Origin: Paracoccus alcaliphilus
Lineage (GTDB): Bacteria; Pseudomonadota; Alphaproteobacteria; Rhodobacterales; Rhodobacteraceae
Reading direction: 5' to 3'
NCBI RefSeq assembly: GCF_028553725.1
Contig: NZ_CP067126.1
Coordinates: forward strand, 124,001 to 188,000
DNA: 64,000 bases
Shown here: positions 8,436 to 17,995 of the stretch, in pieces
How positions within the stretch are numbered: the stretch's first letter is position 1
Layout of the letters: every line of letters begins with the position of its first letter
Made by a program: the position numbers and the translations under genes
The notes under the pieces: model-generated
The model's input: the letters and a program-made list of their open reading frames with translations, nothing else
Database searches by the model: none
Told to the model about the DNA's origin: nothing

Positions 8436-9659
8436 TCAGGAAAGCCAGTTCATATAGGCCTCGGTGCCGCCATTTCGCGCGGCGGCCAAAGCGGCGCGGA
8501 TATTTATTTTGGCGGCCGCGCTGCTGTCGGACAGGACGTTCACCAACACATCGCGGACCAGTTCGGCCTGTCCCGGCATCAGGTTGCAGGGGTCCAGCTG
8601 GAAATAGCCCTGCTCGACCTCGTGCCCGCGCACGATCAGCGGCGGGTCATTGCGGCCGAACGCCTCGGCGAATTGCGCCGCCGAGGCGCCCGCCTGCGCG
8701 GGATCGACCCATACCTGCAACCGTTCCAGCGGGTTGTTCGTCGGGTCGGGGATGCGGATCGGGGTGATGCCCGGCAGATCGGCGATGGCGGCCTGCCACA
8801 TCTCCAGTGCATGGGTTTCCCGGGCCCGGATGGCGTCGTGATCACGTTCCATCCATTCCTCCATCGCGGCGATGGCCCCGGCGATGCTTTCCTTGCCGAT
8901 CTTCATGCCACGGCCGATGCCGATATTCTGAAGATAGGCGGCGCGGATCAGGTCCTTTCTGCCCGCGACGATCCCCGAGGTCGGGCCGCCCAGAAACTTG
9001 TGGCCCGAATAAATGGCGACATCCGCGCCCTTGGCCAGAAAGCCTTTCAGGTCGTATTCCGACGCGCCGTCCACGATCACCGGCACGCCCTTGGCATGGG
9101 CGATCTCGACAAAGGTGTCGAACGGGATCATCCCGTAATCCACGACGTGATGCGACACGACGTAAAGGGCCGCGGCGCAACTGTCGTCCAGCGCGGCCTC
9201 AAGCTGATAATCCTTGGCCAGCGTGGACTGGCCGACGATCCGCGTCGTGGCCCCGGCCAGCGCGATGGCCTGAGAAACCGGCGCGCCATATTCGCACAGA
9301 TGCCCCATCTGCACCGCGACCGCCTTGCGCGGACCCGGATCTGCGGGCAGCGCCTCGGCCCGGGCCGGGTCCATGCCGGTGATCGCGCCCGCCACCGCAA
9401 GCGTGATCCCGGCGCTGGCCGAGGCGGTCAGGAAACCCGCTTCGGCGCCGGTCAGGCGGGCGATGACCTCTGACGCGCGGGCCTGCATCTCGTGGATACG
9501 GGCAAAGCGGGGCATGGCGGCGGCGGTTGCCCTGGCCACGCGCTCTGAGGTGATCGACCCCCCCAAAGAGGTCATCGTCCCTGAAACATTGACCATTCGG
9601 CCGTATCCCTCGGCATCGTGCCAGGTCCAGTCGATCGGATAGTCGGTATTTCTAAGCAT
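8436..9659 (-). CDS. SelA-fold PLP-dependent enzyme (probable lyase, DgaE-like)
   Basis: 407 residues of the SelA/D-glucosaminate-6-phosphate ammonia-lyase-like PLP family. The Schiff-base lysine is predicted at about residue 221 in YSGHKFLGGPTSG. The N-terminal YGRMVNVSGTMTSLGGS block is typical of the SelA-like non-tRNA enzymes. The start ATG at 9659 gives the family N-terminus; the longer open frame overlaps the divergent regulator. It is not true SelA, which is at 36567-37943. Family members often pair with an amidohydrolase of the kind found at 13005-14129. The substrate is unknown; an amino-acid or amino-sugar acid is my inference. Confidence 0.75.
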   Translation of the reverse strand: MLRNTDYPIDWTWHDAEGYGRMVNVSGTMTSLGGSITSERVARATAAAMPRFARIHEMQARASEVIARLTGAEAGFLTASASAGITLAVAGAITGMDPARAEALPADPGPRKAVAVQMGHLCEYGAPVSQAIALAGATTRIVGQSTLAKDYQLEAALDDSCAAALYVVSHHVVDYGMIPFDTFVEIAHAKGVPVIVDGASEYDLKGFLAKGADVAIYSGHKFLGGPTSGIVAGRKDLIRAAYLQNIGIGRGMKIGKESIAGAIAAMEEWMERDHDAIRARETHALEMWQAAIADLPGITPIRIPDPTNNPLERLQVWVDPAQAGASAAQFAEAFGRNDPPLIVRGHEVEQGYFQLDPCNLMPGQAELVRDVLVNVLSDSSAAAKINIRAALAAARNGGTEAYMNWLS

Positions 9660-9680
9660 GGTTCCGTCTTTCAGTGCTTG

Positions 9681-9692
9681 TGGAAAATTCCA
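9681..9692. promoter_or_regulatory. Probable IclR-type operator
   Basis: TGGAAAATTCCA is a near-perfect palindrome (TGGAA-AA-TTCCA) in the 70-bp region between the divergent PLP-enzyme and IclR genes. IclR-family operators commonly have TGGAA/TTCCA arms. Its placement suits autoregulation plus control of the PLP gene. Binding is inferred. Confidence 0.5.
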
Positions 9693-9729
9693 TAACTGTG
9701 GTATTTGCGCCAAAAGGATGGAAGGCGCG

Positions 9730-10545
9730 ATGGCAGGTGGTCGAATGAAGATCGAACCGGCGAAGGAAACGAGTGACCCGCCGCGGCGGTCGCGCACCAG
9801 CGGCATCGACCGGGCGCTGCAAATCCTCGACATCCTGTCGGAGCGGCACCAGCCGATGACGGCCTATGAGCTGGCCAAGGTGACCGGGGCGCCGCCCTCG
9901 ACCGTTTACAAGCTGATCGATGAGCTTGAGGAAAGGGCGATGTTGTCGCGCAGCGGTGATGGCCGGGTCTGGCTGGGGCCGCGGCTGATGCGCTATGGCC
10001 TTGCCTATCGCGCCCGGATGAGCGCCTTCGGCGAGGCCGAACGGGCGATGTTCGCGCTGAATGAGCGGGTGGGCGAGATGGTCCAGATCTGCGCCCGCGA
10101 CGACGGCATGATGCAGGTGGTGGCGATGGCCGAGGGCACCGGGCCGTTCCGCGTCACCTCGGATGTCGGGACGCGGGTGCCGCTGAACTGGACCGCCTCG
10201 GGGCGGCTGCTGATCGGGCATCTGCCCGACCATGCGCGGCTGGCGGTGTTTCGCGACCACGCGCGGCCCTCGAATACCGGGCTGGCCGAAACCGATCCGG
10301 TCAAGCTGGCGCAGATCTCGCGCGAGGATTTCCTGAGCGGATTGTCGGTGCAGATCGACACGTCCGAGGATCAGGTGGCCTGCATCGCCGCGCCCATTCG
10401 CGGGCTGGACGGCACTTGCGAGCTGACGCTGTCGGTGGTCATGCCCAAGCATCGCGTGCCCGAAAAATTCGAGATGGTCTCGCACGAGGTGCGCGAAGCC
10501 GCGCGGTCGGTCGAAAGGGCGCTTGGCCTGCATCATCGCGGCTGA
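9730..10545 (+). CDS. IclR-family transcriptional regulator
   Basis: About 271 residues. The N-terminal winged helix (SGIDRALQILDILSERHQ, then ELAKVTGAPPSTVYKLIDEL) is followed by an IclR effector-binding domain ending in the usual ISREDFLSG...CIAAPIRG blocks. Several in-frame ATGs exist (9658, 9718, 9730, 9745); 9730 has GGAAGG at good spacing. It is divergent from the PLP enzyme and converges with ridA, overlapping its end by 13 bp. It probably controls this catabolic locus in response to the imported substrate. Confidence 0.88.
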   Translation: MAGGRMKIEPAKETSDPPRRSRTSGIDRALQILDILSERHQPMTAYELAKVTGAPPSTVYKLIDELEERAMLSRSGDGRVWLGPRLMRYGLAYRARMSAFGEAERAMFALNERVGEMVQICARDDGMMQVVAMAEGTGPFRVTSDVGTRVPLNWTASGRLLIGHLPDHARLAVFRDHARPSNTGLAETDPVKLAQISREDFLSGLSVQIDTSEDQVACIAAPIRGLDGTCELTLSVVMPKHRVPEKFEMVSHEVREAARSVERALGLHHRG

Positions 10546-11039
10546 TCCGCAAGTTGCGCCGAGACCTCGAAGATCGCCTCGATCTCGACCGAGATGCGGT
10601 TGGGCAGCGAGCCCACGCCAAAGGACGACCGCGCGTGGATGCCGCTTTCGCCGAAGATTTCGGCCAGCAGGTCAGAGGCGCCGTCGATGACGAAGGGGTG
10701 CCGCTCGAAATCCGGGTCGGCATTGACCAGCCCCAACAGCTTGACCACGCCCCCCACCCGGTCCAGCGAACCCAGCGCGTCGCGCAGCGCCGACAGGATG
10801 TTGATCGCCACCAGTTTCGCATGTTCGCGGGCTTCCTCGGCCGTCACCTCGCTGCCGACCTTGCCGCGATGAAGCGAGCCATCGGCCAGGACCGGACCCT
10901 GGCCCGAGACATAGACCATGTTGCCCGAGCGGCGAACATTTCGGAACGATCCGATCGGCGTCGGCGCGGTCCTGGGCAGGGTAATGCCCATTGCGGCAAG
11001 GCGGGTCTCGGGGCTGGTCGCCAGCGCGTCACTGTCCAT
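10533..11039 (-). CDS. RidA-family (YjgF/YER057c) enamine/imine deaminase-like protein
   Basis: 168 residues, a longer RidA-type protein with an N-terminal extension before the YVSGQGPVLADGS core and ending in the SLPNRISVEIEAIFEV block. RidA proteins hydrolyse reactive enamine/imine products of PLP lyases. It is the last gene of the importer operon; its ATG overlaps the upstream ATPase stop by 11 bp. An imine-releasing PLP enzyme next door makes a clean-up role plausible. The catalytic arginine could not be placed confidently in this divergent subgroup. Confidence 0.82.
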   Translation of the reverse strand: MDSDALATSPETRLAAMGITLPRTAPTPIGSFRNVRRSGNMVYVSGQGPVLADGSLHRGKVGSEVTAEEAREHAKLVAINILSALRDALGSLDRVGGVVKLLGLVNADPDFERHPFVIDGASDLLAEIFGESGIHARSSFGVGSLPNRISVEIEAIFEVSAQLADQPR

Positions 11040-11991
11040 AAAGTTCCTCGGTTCTTTTGCAATAGCTGTGGTGTTGCCCGCCCAGAAGATGCGCCTCGGG
11101 CCTGCCCGAAGCACAGTATTCCGCGACATGCGGGCAGCGGGTGCGGAAGACGCAGCCCGACGGCGGTGCCAGCGGGCTGGGTATGTCGCCTTGCAGCGGG
11201 GTGCGGTTGCGGGCGGCACGCGGATCGGGCTGCGGGATCGCCGAGTTCAGCGCCCGCGTATAGGGATGGGCCGAGGCGCGCTGGATGCTGCCGGTCGGCC
11301 CGATCTCCATCAGCCGTCCCAGATACAGCACCGCCACCTGATCGCAGAGATAGTTCACGACCGACAGGTCATGGGCGATGAACAGCATCGTCAGGTTGCG
11401 GCGCGCGCGCAGGTCCAGCAGCAGGTTCAGCACCTGCGCCTGAATCGACACATCCAGCGCCGAGACGCTTTCGTCGGCGACGATGAAATCCGGTTCCAGC
11501 GCCAGCGCGCGGGCGATGCCGACGCGCTGGCGCTGCCCGCCCGAGAAGGCGTGCGGATAGCGGTTCATGTGATCCGGGCTGAGGCCGACCTCTTCCAGCA
11601 GCGCGGCCACCCGATCGCGGCGGTCCCGACCCCTGCCGATGCGGAAGGCACGCAGGCCCTCGGCGATCAGGTCGCCCACCTTCAGGCGCGGGTTCAGCGA
11701 CGATACCGGGTCCTGAAAGATGATCTGCATCCGCCGCCGCATGTCGCGCATGGCCCGGGCATTCAGCGTTGTGATGTCGGTGCCGTCAAAGCGGATCTCG
11801 CCGCTGGTCGGTTCGATCAGCCGCAGCAGCGTGCGGCCCAGAGTGGTCTTGCCCGACCCGCTTTCGCCGACCAGCCCCATGATCGAGCCGCGCGGAATGT
11901 CAAAGCTGACATTCTCGACCGCGTGGACGGTGCCGGACGGGGTCTCGAACCGCTTGGTCAGGTTGCGGATTTGCAGCAGCGCGTCGCTCAT
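11029..11991 (-). CDS. Oligopeptide-type ABC transporter ATPase (OppF/DppF)
   Basis: 320 residues. Walker A GESGSGKTT near residue 44, signature FSGGQRQRVGIARAL and Walker B FIVADESVSALD are present. The C-terminal oligo/dipeptide extension has the Cys-rich CVFRTRCPHV motif typical of OppF/DppF. It couples ATP hydrolysis to uptake through the permeases at 14131-15935. The ATG overlaps the preceding ATPase stop (ATGA). Confidence 0.93.
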   Translation of the reverse strand: MSDALLQIRNLTKRFETPSGTVHAVENVSFDIPRGSIMGLVGESGSGKTTLGRTLLRLIEPTSGEIRFDGTDITTLNARAMRDMRRRMQIIFQDPVSSLNPRLKVGDLIAEGLRAFRIGRGRDRRDRVAALLEEVGLSPDHMNRYPHAFSGGQRQRVGIARALALEPDFIVADESVSALDVSIQAQVLNLLLDLRARRNLTMLFIAHDLSVVNYLCDQVAVLYLGRLMEIGPTGSIQRASAHPYTRALNSAIPQPDPRAARNRTPLQGDIPSPLAPPSGCVFRTRCPHVAEYCASGRPEAHLLGGQHHSYCKRTEELYGQ

Positions 11992-12989
11992 GCCGCCCCC
12001 GCGAAATCGAAGATGCAGGCGGAAAGGTGGCCCTGCGCCTTTTTCTCCAGCGCGACGGGCTGACGGCATTCGGGTTGCGCATGGCTGCATCGGGGCGCGA
12101 AGGCGCAGCCCGGCGGCAGCGCGGTCAGCGAGGGAACCGCACCGGGGATGGGGACCAGCCGCTCATCCGCCGCCAGATCGTCGCGCGGGATCGAGGCCAG
12201 AAGGCCGCGCGTATAGGGATGGCGGGTATGGTCGAAAAGATCCATCACCCCGGCCTGTTCAACCACCGCGCCGGCATACATGACCGCCACGTAATCGGCC
12301 ATTTCCGCCACCACACCCATGTCATGGGTGATGAACAGGATCGACATGCCCAGCTCTTTCTGAAGCCGCCGCATCAGGTCCAGGATCTGCGCCTGAATGG
12401 TCACGTCCAGCGCCGTCGTCGGCTCGTCCGCGATCAGCAGGTCCGGGTTGCAGATCAGGCCCATGGCGATCATCACCCGCTGGCGCATCCCGCCCGACAA
12501 TTCGTGGGGATAGGTTTTCGCGCGCGCCGCAGCGCCGGGGATTTCGACCAGTTCCAGCATCTCGATCACCCGCCGGTTGCGCTCGGCGGCGGTGACATCT
12601 TCATGCAGCAGAAGCATCTCGCCGATCTGGTCGCCGATGGTGAACAGCGGGTTCAGCGACGACATCGGTTCCTGAAAGATCATCGACAGACCCGGCCCCC
12701 GCAGACGGCGATAACCCGCCGCGCCCAGCCGCGTCAGGTCGGTGACGGTGCCATCGCGGCCGCGAAAGTTCAGCCGTCCCGACAGGATCCGCCCGGAAGG
12801 CGGCAGCAGCCCCATCAGCGCCAGCGAGGTGACCGACTTGCCCGAGCCGCTTTCGCCCACCAGCGCCAGCGTGCGGCCCCGCCCAAGGGTAAAGCTGACA
12901 TCGCGCAGGGCGGTGACGGTCGCGGCGCCACGGCCAAAGCCGACCCGCAACCCCTCGACCGACAGGATCATGTCGTCAGGCATCTGCAT
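11988..12989 (-). CDS. Oligopeptide-type ABC transporter ATPase (OppD/DppD)
   Basis: 333 residues with Walker [11 protein letters not shown], signature [15 protein letters not shown], Walker [14 protein letters not shown] and the C-terminal [11 protein letters not shown] cysteine motif of the OppD group. It pairs with the OppF-like ATPase downstream. Two in-frame ATGs (12989, 12983) are possible. It starts 15 bp after the amidohydrolase stop. Confidence 0.93.
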   Translation of the reverse strand: MQMPDDMILSVEGLRVGFGRGAATVTALRDVSFTLGRGRTLALVGESGSGKSVTSLALMGLLPPSGRILSGRLNFRGRDGTVTDLTRLGAAGYRRLRGPGLSMIFQEPMSSLNPLFTIGDQIGEMLLLHEDVTAAERNRRVIEMLELVEIPGAAARAKTYPHELSGGMRQRVMIAMGLICNPDLLIADEPTTALDVTIQAQILDLMRRLQKELGMSILFITHDMGVVAEMADYVAVMYAGAVVEQAGVMDLFDHTRHPYTRGLLASIPRDDLAADERLVPIPGAVPSLTALPPGCAFAPRCSHAQPECRQPVALEKKAQGHLSACIFDFAGAA

Positions 12990-13004
12990 CGCATTCCCCT
13001 TCCA

Positions 13005-14129
13005 TCAGCGTTCGGGTGGCAGGCGGCGCGCGGCGGGTCTGGCATCGCTGCCCAGAATGGTCATGCGCGGCTCGAACACGCGGTCCATGACCATGTGGTT
13101 GCCCTGACTGTCCATCACGTCGATGGCGGCGTCCTCCAGATCAAAGACCGTGAAATCGGCCCTTGTTCCCGGTGCCAGCCCGTCCCTGCCCGAGAGACCA
13201 AGGACCGAGCGGGGCGCGTCGGTCGTGGCGTTTATGCAATCTTCGAAGCTCAGCCCCACGGCCAGCAGTTTCGAGACGGTGGTGGCCATGTCATAGACCG
13301 GCTTCGCCATCGAATGCTGATGCAGATCTGTCGAGATCGAGAAGGGGCGCAGCCCGTCCGCGATGGAATCCCGCGCGGTCTTGAAGTTGAACGACGCGCC
13401 GCCATGGCCGATATCCATCAGGATGCCGCGCGCCGCCATGTCCTGCGCCATCCGGAACAGGGCTTCGGTGTCGCGGATCGAACCCGCCGCCTTGCCGTTG
13501 AAGCAATGCGTGACGATATCGCCCGGCGTCAGCAGTTCGAATACCTCGTCGATCAGGGGGGGCGGTTCGCCGACATGGACCATCAGCGGCATGTTCACCA
13601 TTTCCGCCACCCGCTTGGCGATCTTGGCGGGGGTGATGCCCCAGCTGCCGACGATGACGCCGGATGCGCGGACCTTGATGCCGCAGATCACGTCGCGGTT
13701 CGCCTCGATCACCGCCAGCGTGCGGTCGATGTCGATGGATCGCCAGTCGGACAGTTCCGGCACCCGGTTGCAGGCCACCAGCCCGATCGAGCCGATGTTG
13801 AGGAACGCCTTGATCGTCTCGCTGGCCGGGTCGATGACATATTCGCGCAGCCCGTGGAAACTGGCCTCGCCCGCCGATCCGGCATCGGCCATGGCGGTGA
13901 CGCCGGTCGGACGGCCCGCCTCGGAGGCGCGGACCGAGATATCGGTGCCGCCATACCAGACATGAACATGCAGGTCGCACCAGCCGGGCGACAGCCAGGC
14001 GCCGTTCAGGTCCATCACCCGGGCCCCCTCGGACGGTGCCGCCGCGACATTGCCCGACGCATCGACGAAGATCTCGTCTGGCACGGCGTCGAAGCCCACG
14101 GCCTTGAAGTTCGTCAGTCTCAGCGGCAC
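13005..14129 (-). CDS. Amidohydrolase/deacetylase-like metallohydrolase
   Basis: About 374 residues of the amidohydrolase superfamily. The metal motif DLHVHVWYG (His54, His56) lies near the N-terminus. Later likely ligands are MVHVGE, a THCFNG histidine and the SISTDLH aspartate block. I chose GTG 14129, one base after the permease stop and with GGAGA upstream; the longer frame runs into dppC. It resembles the amidohydrolases that co-occur with SelA-like PLP enzymes. It probably hydrolyses an amide in the imported substrate; the substrate is not identifiable. Confidence 0.82.
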   Translation of the reverse strand: MPLRLTNFKAVGFDAVPDEIFVDASGNVAAAPSEGARVMDLNGAWLSPGWCDLHVHVWYGGTDISVRASEAGRPTGVTAMADAGSAGEASFHGLREYVIDPASETIKAFLNIGSIGLVACNRVPELSDWRSIDIDRTLAVIEANRDVICGIKVRASGVIVGSWGITPAKIAKRVAEMVNMPLMVHVGEPPPLIDEVFELLTPGDIVTHCFNGKAAGSIRDTEALFRMAQDMAARGILMDIGHGGASFNFKTARDSIADGLRPFSISTDLHQHSMAKPVYDMATTVSKLLAVGLSFEDCINATTDAPRSVLGLSGRDGLAPGTRADFTVFDLEDAAIDVMDSQGNHMVMDRVFEPRMTILGSDARPAARRLPPER

Positions 14130-14130
14130 T

Positions 14131-14994
14131 TCAGGTCTCCTTGGCAAGTTTGGGGTCCAGCGCATCGCGCAGCCCGTCGCCGACGATTTGCAGCGACAGA
14201 ACCGAAAGGGCGATGGCAAGGCCGGGAAAGAGGATCAGAAAGAAGGCGTTGTCGATATATTGCCGTCCCTCGTTGATCATGATCCCCCAGGTCGGGATCT
14301 TCGGATCGACGCCCACGCCAAGGAAGGACAGCCCGGCCTCGGCCAGCATGGCATAGGCAAAGATGAAGGTGGCCTGCACCATGATCGGCGACAGGATATT
14401 GCGCAGCACATGGGTGACCATGATCGTGGGCGTGCGGGTGCCAAGGGCGCGGGCGGCCTCGACATAGGGCAACTCTCGGATGACGAGGGTCGATGCCCGC
14501 ACGATCCGGGCGATACGCGGGGCATAGACCACGGACAGCGCAAGGATCACGTTCACCATCGAGCCGCCGAAGATCGCCACCAGCGACAGCGCCAGCAGGA
14601 TATCGGGAAAGGCCATCATCGCGTCGATCAGCCGTGACAGCGGCGTGTCGAGCCTGCGGAAAAATCCCGCGACCAGCCCGATCACCACCCCCGCCGCCGA
14701 GGACAGCAGCGCCACCCCCAGCCCGATGCCAAGCGATGTCTGTCCCGCGACCAGCAGGCGGCCCAGCACGTCGCGCCCGAATGCGTCGGCGCCCAGCATG
14801 TATTCGGCGCCGGGCGGTGTCAGGCGGTTTCTGACCGACATGCCGCCGATGCTGGTGACGCCAAGGGCAGGCAGCAGAAAACAGGTGGCGACGATCAGTA
14901 AAAACAGCATCAGCGCGACGACGACCGAGGGGCGCTGGAACAGCAGTTTGCGAAAACCGGGGGCCGCGAAGGCGGCAGGGGCGGGACCGGCCAT
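14131..14994 (-). CDS. Dipeptide/oligopeptide ABC permease (DppC-like)
   Basis: 287 residues with about six membrane segments and the permease EAA-like motif (EAARALGTRTPTIMVTHVLRN, around residues 180-200). The N-terminal cytoplasmic tail and a long first periplasmic loop (LGADAFGRDVLGRLL) are typical of DppC/OppC. It is the second permease of the importer. Its start overlaps the DppB-like stop by one base. Confidence 0.93.
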   Translation of the reverse strand: MAGPAPAAFAAPGFRKLLFQRPSVVVALMLFLLIVATCFLLPALGVTSIGGMSVRNRLTPPGAEYMLGADAFGRDVLGRLLVAGQTSLGIGLGVALLSSAAGVVIGLVAGFFRRLDTPLSRLIDAMMAFPDILLALSLVAIFGGSMVNVILALSVVYAPRIARIVRASTLVIRELPYVEAARALGTRTPTIMVTHVLRNILSPIMVQATFIFAYAMLAEAGLSFLGVGVDPKIPTWGIMINEGRQYIDNAFFLILFPGLAIALSVLSLQIVGDGLRDALDPKLAKET

Positions 14995-15935
14995 CAGTAT
15001 TTCACCCTCTTGTCAACGACCAGATAAAGAAGATCGGTGGCCAGGTTCACCAGCACATAAAGCGCCGCGACCACGATCAGCGTGCCCTGGATCACCGGAT
15101 AATCCCGACGCAGCACCGCGTTCACCACCAGATTGCCCATGCCCGGCAGGTTGAAGACCCGCTCGGTCACGACCGCGCCCGAGACCAGCAGCGCGAAGGT
15201 CAGCCCGATCACGGTGATGATCGGAATGCCCGCGTTCTTCAGCGCGTGACGCAGGATCACGCGGCGCTCGGTCATGCCCTTGGCGCGGGCGGTGCGGACG
15301 TAATCCTCGCCAAGGATTTCCAGCATCGAGGCGCGGGTAAAGCGCAGGATCAGTGCCGAATTGGTGATCCCCAGCGTGATCGCGGGCAGGATCAGATGGC
15401 GCATCCGCTCGGTAAAGCTTGCGCCCGCGCCGCCATAGCCCGAGGCCGGGAACCAGCCCAGATCGGTGGCAAGGTAACGCTGAAAGACCAGCCCGGTCAG
15501 GAAACTGGGAACAGAGGCCGCCAGCATCGCCGAGGTGATCGACATCTGGTCCAGAAACGAGCCGCGCCGATAGGCGGCCCAGATACCGATGGGCGTCGCG
15601 ATCACCAGCGCCACCAGCAGCGAAAACAGGGCCAGAAAGATCGTCGGCTCGGCCCGGCTGGCAAGGACCGTGGCGACCGGCTGGTTGAAGAACAGCGACT
15701 GGCCCAGATCACCGCGCAGGATATTGCCCAGAAAGGTCAGATATTGAACCGCAATGGGCTGATCCAGCCCCAGCCGGATGCGCAGGGCGGCAACCTCTGC
15801 CGGCGCGGCATCGGGTCCCAGCATCAGGGCCGCCGGATCGCCCGGCGCCAGTCGGACCAGCACGAAGGTGATGGTCAGCACCAGAAAGATGACGACGACC
15901 ATGCCGATCAGGCGACGAAGAAGATAGCTGCGCAT
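14994..15935 (-). CDS. Dipeptide/oligopeptide ABC permease (DppB-like)
   Basis: 313 residues opening with MRSYLLRRLIGMVVVIFLV, the standard DppB N-terminal helix. It contains the ARAKGMTERRVILRHALKNA EAA loop and ends in LLYLVVDKRVKY, as usual for the family. First permease after the binding-protein gene, 87 bp downstream of it. Confidence 0.94.
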   Translation of the reverse strand: MRSYLLRRLIGMVVVIFLVLTITFVLVRLAPGDPAALMLGPDAAPAEVAALRIRLGLDQPIAVQYLTFLGNILRGDLGQSLFFNQPVATVLASRAEPTIFLALFSLLVALVIATPIGIWAAYRRGSFLDQMSITSAMLAASVPSFLTGLVFQRYLATDLGWFPASGYGGAGASFTERMRHLILPAITLGITNSALILRFTRASMLEILGEDYVRTARAKGMTERRVILRHALKNAGIPIITVIGLTFALLVSGAVVTERVFNLPGMGNLVVNAVLRRDYPVIQGTLIVVAALYVLVNLATDLLYLVVDKRVKY

Positions 15936-16022
15936 GGCAAGTCTCGATGCGTTGCGAAGGGTGGCGGCCCGGCCATCGGGGAAAGGGGCCGCACGCTTGC
16001 GCGGCCCGGCTTGCGTCCGGCG

Positions 16023-17531
16023 TTACTGGTCCTTCGATGCGTTCCAGAAGGTCGGCCAGGGCGAGGGCGTCACCCCCGTCAGCGACCGCGACTTGCCCTG
16101 AACTTCGTTGAAGTTGCCGATCTTGATCAGACCCACATCTTCATAAAGCTGTTGCTGCAACTCGGCATAGATGTCCTTGCGCGCATCGGGATCGGACTCG
16201 GCGGTAAACCGTTCGAGGATCGCTTCCTTTTCAGGATTGGCCCAGCCCTCGCGGGCGGTGGCGAACAGCGAAGAGGTCAGCGTCGGTTCCGGCAGGAACG
16301 GCGAATGGGTGATATAGATGTCCCACAGATCCGGGTTGTCGCGGTTCTGCGCCAGCGTCGCCCAGTCCACGACGTCCATCTGCACCGTGAAACCCGCCAT
16401 TTCCAGCGCCATCTGGGCAACCTCTGCCATCTGGTAATGGAACTCGTATTGGCGCGAGGTCAGGATGCGCAGGGGCTGACCGTCATAGCCCGCCGCATCC
16501 AGATATTCGGCGGCCTTTTCGGGGTCGTTGATGTTGTAAAGCTCGATCCCCGCCTCGTTGTGCCACGGCCAGCCCTCGGGATAGAGCGCGCCATCGGTCT
16601 GGAAGAACTTCTCGTCCCCGAAGGCCGCAAACAGCATGTCGTCATAAGGAAGCGCGGCCTGCACCGCCCGGCGGATGTTCAGATCCGTCATCAGCCCCTT
16701 CTTGTGGTTCACCGCGAACAGGGGCCAGCCGAAGGCCTCCAGCAGGACCGGCTCGGCCACATCGGACGCCTCGATCCGCCCGAAGGCTTCGGTGGACAGG
16801 CTGTCGGCATAGTCGAACTGTCCCGACAGCAGCCCCTCGATCCGGGTGCTGGTATCGGGAACGGGGATGAAGCGGATTTCGTCGGGGGTCTGCGCCCGTT
16901 CGCCTGCGGCCTCGCCCGGCTGCGCATAGTCGTCAAAGCGGACCAGTTGCGTATATTGGTCGGGCTGATGCGCCTCCATCCGATAGGGGCCGGTGCCGAT
17001 CGGGTCGGTGATCTGGGGGGCGATGATCTCTTCGGGATAGATCACCGCAGCCGAGTTGGAAAATGCCAGCAGCGTCGTCAGCGGCGCATAGGGCTCGCTG
17101 AGGGTGATGGTGATCTCGGCCGGGCCGGTGGCCTCGATACCGCTGATCCGGTCGGCGATGGCCATGCCCCGGCTTGCGACCTCTTGCCAGCGGTTCAGCG
17201 ATGCCACCACGTCGGCGCTGTCCATCTGCGAGCCGTCATGGAAACTGACGCCCTCGCGCAGCGGGATGGTATAGGTCGTCCCGTCCTCGCTGATGGTCGG
17301 CATGTCCGAGGCCAGCAGCGGCACGACCTGCCAGCTTTCGTCGAAGGTATAGAGCGTTTCCATGAAATGCTGGGTGACGATGCTGACCACATCCTTGGTC
17401 GAGATCATCGGGTCGAACGTGTCGGGATCGCCGACAATGGCGACATCGACCTTGTTCTGTGCGGCAAGAGGTCCGGCGGCGCAAACTGCGAAAACAGCGG
17501 CACTGGCCAGACAGGTGGCGCGGAATGTCAT
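16023..17531 (-). CDS. Periplasmic peptide-type substrate-binding protein (SBP family 5)
   Basis: 502 residues. Residues 1-24 are a Sec signal ending in AGPLAAQ. The mature part has the family-5 layout (FDPMISTKDVVS near the N-terminus; ITITLSEPYAPL mid-protein). It captures the substrate of the DppBC/OppDF-type importer. The start at 17531 follows GGGAG; an upstream in-frame start at 17609 would spoil the signal peptide. First gene of the operon SBP-dppB-dppC-amidohydrolase-oppD-oppF-ridA. The family binds peptides, opines, sugars and more, so specificity is open. Confidence 0.9.
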   Translation of the reverse strand: MTFRATCLASAAVFAVCAAGPLAAQNKVDVAIVGDPDTFDPMISTKDVVSIVTQHFMETLYTFDESWQVVPLLASDMPTISEDGTTYTIPLREGVSFHDGSQMDSADVVASLNRWQEVASRGMAIADRISGIEATGPAEITITLSEPYAPLTTLLAFSNSAAVIYPEEIIAPQITDPIGTGPYRMEAHQPDQYTQLVRFDDYAQPGEAAGERAQTPDEIRFIPVPDTSTRIEGLLSGQFDYADSLSTEAFGRIEASDVAEPVLLEAFGWPLFAVNHKKGLMTDLNIRRAVQAALPYDDMLFAAFGDEKFFQTDGALYPEGWPWHNEAGIELYNINDPEKAAEYLDAAGYDGQPLRILTSRQYEFHYQMAEVAQMALEMAGFTVQMDVVDWATLAQNRDNPDLWDIYITHSPFLPEPTLTSSLFATAREGWANPEKEAILERFTAESDPDARKDIYAELQQQLYEDVGLIKIGNFNEVQGKSRSLTGVTPSPWPTFWNASKDQ

Positions 17532-17995
17532 CTGAGGCTCCCTGTATTCTTTTATAATGGTGTATAATCCTCTGTAACGAGTAAAGATGACGGCGCCCAT
17601 AAGTGTCAACCATCATCCATAATTGGGGAATACGGGCGGCAATGCCTGCACGGAACGGGCGGCGATGAGCCTGCGGCAAATCATTGCGCCAGCCTCATCG
17701 GCAGCGGCGGTGTCAGGAATAGAACGCTGTCCGGCGGAGAAGGCGTCAGCGCAGATCCAGCGGCCAAAGCGCCGGCAAGGCCGCGTCGTCCCCGGCTGCG
17801 AGCGCATGCAGGATCCCCGACGAAGTGAAGAACACGCCGCCGATACCCGGCACGGTTAGATCGGCGTCCCGAGTGTTCATCGGTTTTTCCCGCTCAACAT
17901 CATCCGATCACGCAATCCGGGGGCCTGCCCAACGATGCCATACCGAATGGTAAGCTTCTGATCCACGATATCGACTGCGACGGGAACGAGGGCCT
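17532..17995. other. 464-bp gap between the acid-sugar kinase and the importer operon
   Basis: Apart from the AT-rich palindrome near its left edge I see no supported gene. Short open frames of 60-80 codons on both strands have no recognisable features or ribosome binding sites. It must hold the promoter of the importer operon and the 3' end of the TRAP/RuBisCO-like operon. Confidence 0.5.
17552..17567. promoter_or_regulatory. AT-rich palindrome upstream of the SBP gene
   Basis: TTATA-ATGGTG-TATAA lies 21-36 bp upstream of the binding-protein start in otherwise GC-rich DNA. It may hold the -10 region and an operator for the importer operon. No matched -35 is convincing. Confidence 0.35.

Noticed and set aside
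8436..9659. PLP enzyme as a second true SelA
   Set aside because: It is shorter, lacks the SelA N-terminal tRNA-binding domain, and sits with catabolic genes; genuine SelA is at 36567-37943.
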